Shown here piece after piece: positions 57,438 to 64,000 of a stretch of 64,000 bases of DNA. Location: NCBI GenBank assembly GCA_029931535.1, contig JAQPZY010001660.1, positions 5,960,001 to 6,024,000 on the forward strand. The letters run 5' to 3'. The position numbers were made by a program, and so were the translations under genes. Under the pieces are notes generated by a model. The model was not told where the DNA came from. It saw only the letters and a list, made by a program, of their open reading frames with translations, and searched no databases. Source of the stretch: Margaritifera margaritifera (Eukaryota > Mollusca > Bivalvia > Unionida > Margaritiferidae). Position 1 is the stretch's first letter. Each line of letters begins with the position of its first letter.

Positions 57438-58956
57438 CATTTTGTTTACATATTCTTTAGGATCCATTAAATTTATGTGTGGTAATGGTTTACATTTCTT
57501 ATTTTTTTTTTTTTAAATTCTAACTAAATATTTATTTCTATCTATCTATCTATCGAAGAATACAAAATCAAAAAGACAAGTTTTGACATTGATGTTTCTC
57601 GAAATTAACATCTACCTTTGAAGAAATAAAAAATCTCATTAAATTTTGAATTAATAACACTAGAATGTATCCAATTCAACACAAAAAGCAGTGATGTAGA
57701 CACAATGTGTTCAGTGGTACACATGTTAAAAGTACTGACACCTCTTGGAATACTGTTTTTAATGATCTTTTCATGATCGTTTATCCTGAAATTAAAGGTA
57801 ATTTTTAAAGAAAAAGGAACAACTCTGACACTTTGTTTTAAAAAAGCTATTTATTCACAACTATTCTCAACACAATTATAAAATGAGTATTCAACAATGT
57901 AACCTGCCACTCACCTCTACTGTTGCCTCTTTCTGTCGATCTCCATCCCTTTCTTAGTTTTTCAAAGGTTCCTTGGTAACTCATGTTTGTTGACCCCACT
58001 GTGTGCAAGTTATCGAGGGAGAGGTGTAATTTGAAATGTTCAGAAGTGTGATCTAATGCAGCAAAGGCAACATTATGTTTGACAAAATTTATAAAGTACA
58101 CTTACAACTTAAATGACTTTCACTTATATTTCTGAAACTGCAGTTCCAAACCTGATGGAAGTCAATGGCTCCTTGCAAGATCTCTCAATCTGATGTAGTC
58201 TTTATTTGTTTTGTTTTTTACTTCATGTGACAGTGGCAATCATCTCTATAGTAAGCAAGACTCAAATCAACATGATAAGATGTCCAATAAATGTAATTGC
58301 TGCTTTTCCCGTTTTTTTTTCTCTCCAAGCACAAGTCAAGAATCTGAATATATTATTTTATACTTCTGTGCTGATTGTTTTAACTTTTTAAGAGGCTGAT
58401 TGGCTCTTCCTCCTTCAAATGTTTTTTTGTTTGTTTATTGTAACATTTCCAGATAATGCTATAATGTAACAGCAAAAGCTTCATGTGGCCTTTTGCATAA
58501 AAAACTTTGGCAGATTAAAGTGTCTGAGGTACTCCTGTAACGTTGATTCCCTGATCAACTCCACTGTATCTAATATGAAAACCCAGATCTGGATCAAACT
58601 CGTACAAGCCAATGTCCAGATTTGCCCACAACATTCATATTTTTGTATTTTTTGCTTTCATTCTGCAAATCCGTAATTTAAAGGTCATTTCAGTGAGAAT
58701 TGTGGTCAAATCATATGGGTTGGCAGGTCTGCTATGCCACATCCCCAAGTCCACATGGGGTTCTACCAACAAAGGAAATAAACTGTGCTGTCCAAAGCAT
58801 AAAGTATGGAATGCATCTGATGAAGTGATCAACCAATGGTTGATCAAATGTGTGTCATGATCACAGTTTCACATACATTTATTTTCCAGATTCTTTCACA
58901 AGTCTTATTTGAAGAAATTAAAAAAATCAACAATAAAGTAAAAAATATTTACTTAC
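57438..58956. other. Intronic AT-rich DNA, no gene recognised
   Basis: A (TATC)n run lies at 57539-57555. A minus-strand open stretch at 57906-58075 ends in a good donor-like AGGTGAGT, but it lacks a matching acceptor and would break the continuous frame of the flanking Rab11-FIP exons. Confidence 0.4.
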
Positions 58957-59130
58957 CATTCTTAATTTATCATTTTCTGCCCTCAGTTTTATGGCTTCTG
59001 TCTTTAGCGTTTCATTCTCTGCTTCAAAAGTTTGTAGTCGACTTGTGAGATAATCAACCCTCTCTCCTCGGTCTCTCTCATGCTTCATCTGAATTGATAC
59101 CAAGTTGGACTCGGATGATAACTCACAGAG
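58957..59130 (-). CDS. Rab11-FIP coding exon (coiled coil), most 5' exon seen
   Basis: The donor GTAAGT is at 58951-58956. The acceptor is tentatively the AG at 59131-59132, giving 58 codons in phase 0. The sequence includes MKHERDRGERVDYLTSRLQ and ENETLKTEAIKLRAENDKLR, heptad-repeat coiled coil. It joins directly to DKLEW of the next exon. The 5' border is less certain than the others because the pyrimidine tract is weak. Confidence 0.75.
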
Positions 59131-59184
59131 CTCAAGACAAGATTTCAATGAACTAGATATTTTTTAGTCACTGGTTCAGATCTA

Positions 59185-59380
59185 ATTATTGTTTTTGAAA
59201 CTTCAATGGGGTGTTTTGGGAACATCTTAAAACACAACTTATGATACCAGATCAAGTCTTAATCATACAGATCTGTTTTATGCCTTTGAAAAATTAGTCC
59301 ATGGGTTTAGCGACTCAATTATATGGCTCTATTTGATGAATGTATTGACCAGGATCAAGCAATATCATTTGAAACAGGCA
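59185..59380 (+). repeat. Dispersed repeat, copy 2 (partner 36890-37100)
   Basis: Blocks AACTTCAATGGGGTGTTTTG, AAAACACAACTTATG, TATGCCTTT and CAATTATATGGCTCT occur in the same order as in the partner. Confidence 0.6.
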
Positions 59381-60095
59381 TGGAACATCAAGATCTTGTT
59401 CTGATCGCATGGTTTATATTGATCAAATCTGCCATAATAAAAAAACAACTTTGGACTGAATGCTTAAAATTAAAGTTTTTTTACACACTTGGAATGCTTT
59501 TAATTTTTTAACATTTTTTAAAGTGAATTTATTTGCATATAATGCACCAATATGCTGCTTGTCGAAAGATCTGAACCCTGCATTCTGAATAACTGGGCAG
59601 AATTTGTCATTCATGAGGTATGGACATTCAAGCGAGTTTTGTTTAAAAAAATGTATATACTTATAACTATTATGCATGGATCTCGCTCATTAACGAACTC
59701 ATGCAAGATCTTAATGCAATAAGCATATATTCCAAGTATGATCAAAACTGGGTCTGTTTCATCAATATTGGATCAGATATGCATCATCCCGAGTGTTAGA
59801 ATGCATGATCACTATATTATCAATCTCAACAATTATCGATCTCAACAATTATCGATCGTGTTCAAGACCTTAATGATAAAAATATATATTCCAGGTTTGA
59901 TCAAAATTGGATCAACAATATGGCCTCTAAAGTGTTAACAAGGTCAAAAAATCCGGTGCAAGGTCACTTCATTAATATGCATGTATCTTGCACATTATTG
60001 AACTTGTCCGAGATTTTGATGACATAAACCCATATTCCAAGTTTCAATATGAAATGGGTGAGAAACCAATTTTTAGAGTAAAAAATGTTTCTTTC
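59381..60095. other. Intronic AT-rich DNA, no gene recognised
   Basis: Short direct repeat ATCTCAACAATTATCGAT at 59821-59858 and repeated 'CATATTCCAAGTTT' type text. No coding signal. Confidence 0.4.
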
Positions 60096-60539
60096 ATAAT
60101 ACTTACCCAATCATAATACCGTGGGAGTACCACCATCACCTCATAAATCCAACCCTCAGAAGCTAAAACTTTTAGCTATGAAAGCTTAAAGTTGTCTGCC
60201 TACATATCTGGCCATCAGATGGAGTGATCTCTCCTTGATATAGGAATTGGCTCAAAATCCCGTGAATGCTTCAATTAATACTAGAGAAGAAGGCATGCTC
60301 TCTTAGTAGGATGTTACTCTGGAGAGGCTGGGAGGGTGTATCCATATTATGATTGCATAAGTAATATCAAAGAAACATATTTTACTAGAAAAATTGGTTT
60401 CTTCTTCAAATATGTTACCTGATCATAATACTTAGGAGAACAGGTAAGAGGTGGAGGGAGTTACATCCCCTTACCCTGGATAGCCAATCTCGGGTCCCCT
60501 AAGGTATGCGAGGCAGCTTCTGGCTTGAGAACCTGGCTT

Positions 60540-61330
60540 GAGTATTGACTCCATATACCAAGATGCGGCTTTAGGAAAATGGAAAATATTTCCCTCCTAC
60601 AAGTCTAGCGAAGTCATCATTGTCCTTAAGAAGCTGCCAAACGACCCAGGAAGGTAACCTGTTGCACTGAAGTGTATACAGAATGGATAGCCCATCTTAT
60701 CCAGGATGACAGAGTCTGTGCTGAGATATCATCCTTTCCCTCTTTCGTATGTAAGAATATACGGATCTTCCTCTTCGCACTGGCTCAGTTCTTTTCAGGT
60801 ACCACTTCAAAGCACTCACCGGGTCCTGTAGATGATCCTGAATTGAAGGGTCCAGACTAGAAAGAGGTTTCATCACAAAAGACTGAAGGCCCATGAATGT
60901 GAGCCTGTTCTTGACAATCAATGAAAGGAGGTGTCATCATGAATGACACTGACCCATCCCGTCGGACCTGTCAGTAGGTCAGGGTCAACTGACAAAACAT
61001 GTATTTTGCTGATTCTGCCTGCTGTAGCCAATATGAGTAGGAACCAGGTCTTATGAGAGGTGAACCAATGAGTGGTTCAAAAGGTGCCTTATTCAGCCAG
61101 GTTAGAACCCATTATGTCCACTTTGGGCACAGAGCCAATGCCTTTGGGCGTGAAATAAAAATTTGACAAGATCAGAAAGGTCTTTGTTTTGTCCTATATC
61201 CTCTCTTCCATGATGATGCAGCATGTCAGAGATTGTGGAATGGTAGACTTTTATCATGATTGGAGCTAACTGTTTCTCTTCAAAGAGCCAAAGTAGGAAT
61301 TTAACTATTTGGGGTATTTATGTCTTAAGA
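60540..61330 (-). pseudogene. DIRS tyrosine recombinase region, broken
   Basis: 61320-61235 encodes IPQIVKFLLWLFEEKQLAP and IKVYHSTISDMLHHHG, the N-terminal SAM-like domain of DIRS recombinases. 60921-60697 encodes VKNRLTFMGLQSF and DPVSALKWYLKRTEPVRRG, the usual 'L.KNQ....P.SF' and 'CPVRAL..Y..RT' blocks. About 60605-60550 encodes KAASWYMESIL, matching the conserved block just before the catalytic Tyr. Stops and shifts separate these pieces; the catalytic Arg/His region is not convincingly preserved. Confidence 0.7.
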
Positions 61331-61590
61331 GGAGGAATGTGTTCATGCTCACACCATATTGAGAAAATTCTCCACTTCCCTCATGCACCTTCAGTGTGGA
61401 GGTCTTCTCGCTTGAGTGATTCTCTGCACCACTTGTTGTGAGAACTGTTTGTTCTTGAGGGCTTGTTTAATATGATCCAGTCGTCTAGGTTCAACAGCTC
61501 TGGATTCTGATGAAACACCCGATATCGTGGTTGCTTGAGCATGAAAAAATCTATATTTTCCTTGGGATTTCCAATGCCAGATTTATTAGG

Positions 61591-61785
61591 TCATTTATCC
61601 ATGATGAGATAATTCACCACAGTGGAGTTGTTGGATAGGATGAGAATGTCCTTTCCATGTAGTTTCTGCCACAAGTGAAATGCTTTCAGTATGACTTTCA
61701 TCTCTAGAATACTGATATGTAATAGATGATCCTGAGTGGGCCGCTGTCCAATGGCCTCTTGGAATGATGGAAGCACATGTGTACA
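61591..61785 (-). pseudogene. DIRS RNase H domain fragment
   Basis: The frame includes HLLHISILEMKVILKAFHLW and DILILSNNSTVVNYL. The 'HIN.LE..A...AL' and 'SDN.T.V.Y' blocks are those of DIRS/Ty3-type RNase H. The catalytic Asp of SDN reads Asn here (SNN). Confidence 0.75.
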
Positions 61786-62099
61786 TCAGCCGAATGTGCC
61801 TGCATCTGTACACACCGTCAACTTTGGAGGTTGTACCTGCAAGGGAACACCTGACATAAGCCAAGTGAGGTTCTCCCATTTTTTTAGATGTTACCTTATA
61901 TGCATAGAGACTGGTACTGTTTGTTCCAAGGACCAAAGTTTTGACGTCCATTGGGACAACAGTATCATTTGTAATAGCCTCATAAATAGGTGATCTGCGA
62001 CAATGAGGTCCACTGCCGCATTGAGTAAAATGAGTAGGTGAAGGAATTCTCAGGCTGAGATATTGTTCTGTGTAAGAACTGAAGCCACCATTCAACTCA

Positions 62100-62720
62100 T
62101 TTTCAATGTGCGTTCATGAGGGAGACACTCTGTTCAGACGCGTTTTTGAAGAATGTCATCCAGGTAGTTGGATGTCATGGATGTGAAAAGCGATCCTGAA
62201 GTGAGCCATTATGCTACATAATATGTTTGAAGACCCAGGGACGGATGGATAGTCTGAAAAGGAGTGCCCTGAACTGCTAAACTGTCTCCCCGAGGGCAAA
62301 CTGCAGGAACTTCCTGGAAGATTTGTTTATTGGGACACGTAGATATGCATCTTGATAGTGAAGTCTCCCTCCTAAATGGCATTTAAAATCCGCCATAGTG
62401 TTTCCATTTTGAATCATGGTGCACATATGAAACAATTGAGAACACTTAGTTCTATGATTGGTCGAAGAGTGCCGTTGGCCTTTGGGTTTGGTTTGGTTTG
62501 GGGGTTCAACGACATTTTTCAGCACATGATGGGCTATACATGGCGGCCAGCATATTTGGTGGAGAAAGAACCTGGGGAGAACCAATGAAGAACCACTGAC
62601 CATTGGGAAGCTACTGGCAAGCTTTCTCACATACCACAATGGTCAAGTCAAGACTCGAACCCATGTGGACAGAGGTCCAGGAACAGTATTGAATAAAAGC
62701 CCAGTGATTTTACATTCCGA
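62100..62720 (-). pseudogene. DIRS reverse transcriptase, broken
   Basis: Minus-strand frames contain LHYQDAYLRVPINKSSRKFL (62340-62300), the first catalytic Asp block (D.KDAYF.VPI in relatives), then FLQFALGETV and, after a TAG, QFRALLFRLSIRPWVF (62275-62225; relatives read F.VLPFGL..AP..F). SNYLDDILQ holds the catalytic YLDD box at 62155-62166. At least two stops and one frameshift lie between these blocks. It would copy the element's RNA. Confidence 0.78.
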
Positions 62721-63099
62721 ATGATCTCTACCTCCCTTTTCTGGAGAAGATTGTTGATTTCTCACTGCAGGATGTCTGCCTTGAACGGGTCTTTGGGGAT
62801 GTCCATATTTGATGAGACCTTGGACAAAGGAGGATGGGCACTGAACACGATACTGTGACCCTCTGAAACCACTTGCCAAACCATTGGTCATCATGGTAAA
62901 GTCTTTCCCATTTGACAGCAAAGAATACGAGTCTTTCCCCACCTGGATATCTGATGATAAGGGTGGCATTAGAATGTCATCATTTCTTGTTGTAAGGAGG
63001 CTCCTGTGGAGAGAAAATGGGGCGAGAATGATCCCCTTCTCACTGCTTTTTGTCCACATTTGTTCTTGAGAACTGTGGCTTTCTATGTGTATAGGATCA

Positions 63100-63603
63100 G
63101 TAGGACTGTTTTCTTGTCTGCCGTGTCCTAGAGGTGTCCTTTCTATCCTTCTGATTACTTCCTTGAAAATATCTCCTTGGTCTCTGAGACTGTGTTTGTG
63201 GGAGATTTGTTTCTTTGACCTCCCTGTGTTTCCTCCACCTGGCCACTGAAAAGAGAAGAGAATGGCTGCAATCTCAGCTTGGCTTTGTGCTGGTCTTTTT
63301 AAAAGACGGAAGTGTAGAGCATTGCATCTCTTTCTGCCAATTATAAATTTGTCACCGCTGTTAAGCATGTGCTGTGCAGCTGTTTAGTACTCATGCCATT
63401 CAAGAGACAGACTCCCACGCATGTCTGGTGGAAGTCGTCTTGAGAGAGAATAAACTGTTTTCTGCTTGCTGGAAGACTGCCATCAAAACTAAGTCCAACA
63501 TGAAGCCAACTGCCAAAACATTCCAGACCAACTTTTGTGTGTCATTAAAGGACTTCCAGTCCATTCGTACTGAGAAAATTATACAGTGATATGCATGCAA
63601 CAT
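63100..63603 (-). pseudogene. DIRS gag-like region
   Basis: The frame 63603-63400 encodes WKSFNDTQKLVWNVLAVGFM and AVFQQAENSLFSLKT, a helical segment of the type that precedes RT in DIRS gag proteins. It continues in another frame with a basic, Gln/Arg-rich tail (63260-63080). Recognition rests mainly on its position upstream of the RT. Confidence 0.45.
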
Positions 63604-64000
63604 TGACTAAAATAACTGTTGCAACCCGAGTTTTCTATAGCATGAACATAACCTGCACAAACAAAATAAAGCTATTGACCATATTACCCATGTCCCAAGC
63701 CAAAGAGCCGCACTAGTGACCAATGCTGGTAAGTACAGAAGGGTGCCTATGTTTATGACAAAGATGTAGTTCGACAATAGATAGAAAGACTTTGCAAAAG
63801 AAAAGAGTAAGAAAAAGTTGGAAATATTGATGGAGTATACTTCCCTGAGAAGAGAAACTCCTCCAAATTGCTCTAATGTTGAATATCTTTCCAAAAATCT
63901 TGAAGATGGTTTGTGAGGTCTTTCATCAGGAGAGATTATGTTACTTGGCGTGAGCACAAGTAATAACTGAAGTATTCACAGGGCTTGACACTAATCCCTG

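Larger units (their letters stand above)
36291..59130 (-). other. Rab11 family-interacting protein (class II, FIP3/FIP4-like) gene, 3' part
   Basis: Five minus-strand exons (36291-36404, 39098-39232, 45826-45978, 50869-50985, 58957-59130) have GT..AG borders, lengths that are multiples of three, and one continuous phase-0 frame. Together they encode about 230 residues of coiled coil ending in a Rab11-binding domain. The order of segments corresponds to the C-terminal third of vertebrate FIP3/FIP4 and of Drosophila Nuclear fallout. Class II FIPs are homodimeric effectors that recruit recycling-endosome vesicles through Rab11 and Arf6, with roles in cytokinesis and membrane traffic. The EF-hand-containing N-terminal exons, if present, lie beyond 59.1 kb. 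Introns span 2.7, 6.6, 4.9 and 8.0 kb and hold many mobile elements. Whether it is a FIP3 or FIP4 ortholog cannot be said; invertebrates usually have one. Confidence 0.85.
60100..64000 (-). mobile_element. Decayed DIRS-type (tyrosine recombinase) retroelement
   Basis: Reading leftwards from 64000, it shows a gag-like region (about 63600-63100), a reverse transcriptase (62640-62100), RNase H (61780-61590) and a tyrosine recombinase region (about 60920-60540). The order gag-RT-RH-YR on one strand, with no aspartic protease or DDE integrase, is diagnostic for DIRS elements. Both CAATCATAATACCGTGG (60109-60125) and TGATCATAATACTTAGG (60420-60436), with neighbouring GTTTCTT text, occur at the 3' end and may be parts of the split terminal repeats. 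Many stops and frameshifts. The 5' end is beyond the window. Confidence 0.8.

Noticed and set aside
57847..58101. Possible extra Rab11-FIP exon with a consensus donor (AGGTGAGT at minus strand, near 57913)
   Set aside because: No suitable acceptor or coiled-coil pattern, and the exons on either side already join in frame with the length expected for the family.

Overview
This is eukaryotic nuclear DNA, probably from a marine lophotrochozoan, most likely a mollusc. The signs are AT-rich, CpG-poor intergenic DNA, a long gene with small phase-0 exons and multi-kilobase introns, abundant (TA)n/(CA)n/(TC)n microsatellites, tRNA-derived SINEs, and tandem-structured dispersed repeats of a kind I associate with molluscs. 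The species is an inference. No bacterial operon, CRISPR array or rRNA/tRNA gene is visible.

Positions 1-8640 hold a decayed Maverick/Polinton (adintovirus-like) endogenous DNA virus, all on the + strand. In order it has two SAP motifs, the N-terminal part of a protein-primed family-B DNA polymerase (cut off just after the Exo I motif), a coiled-coil gene, an unknown gene, a penton-like minor capsid gene, an unknown gene, a double-jelly-roll major capsid gene, a PX-like gene, an adenain-like protease with its His/Asp/Cys still present, a fibre-like gene, an unknown gene and a small glycine-rich hydrophobic gene. Every gene has stops or frameshifts. The rest of the polymerase, the integrase and the packaging ATPase are absent. 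The segment is far richer in CpG than its flanks.

From 8.7 to 36 kb I find no host gene. It contains microsatellites, a 63/79-bp minisatellite with higher-order structure, three hAT-type MITEs and one probable further one, tRNA-SINEs, fragments of Tigger/pogo transposases, several arrays of a ~165-180-bp dispersed repeat, an array rich in nuclear-receptor-type half-sites, and a 61-bp minisatellite interrupted by a 217-bp double-hairpin MITE.

From 36.3 to at least 59.1 kb, on the minus strand, lie the last five coding exons of a Rab11 family-interacting protein of the class II type (FIP3/FIP4, Drosophila nuf). They encode a coiled coil ending in the Rab11-binding domain. All five exons are multiples of three and join in phase 0; upstream exons lie at higher coordinates, outside the window or not recognised. 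The introns are full of mobile elements: a LINE 3' end, a second 217-bp MITE, a complete Tigger-like element (47327-50384) with TIRs, TA duplication and a transposase with few lesions, a SINE, a decayed hAT element (53596-55033) with a piggyBac-like element nested inside it, and another pogo-type fragment. From about 60.1 kb to the window end lies a decayed DIRS-type retroelement (gag-like, RT with its YLDD box, RNase H, tyrosine recombinase), on the same strand as the Rab11-FIP gene.
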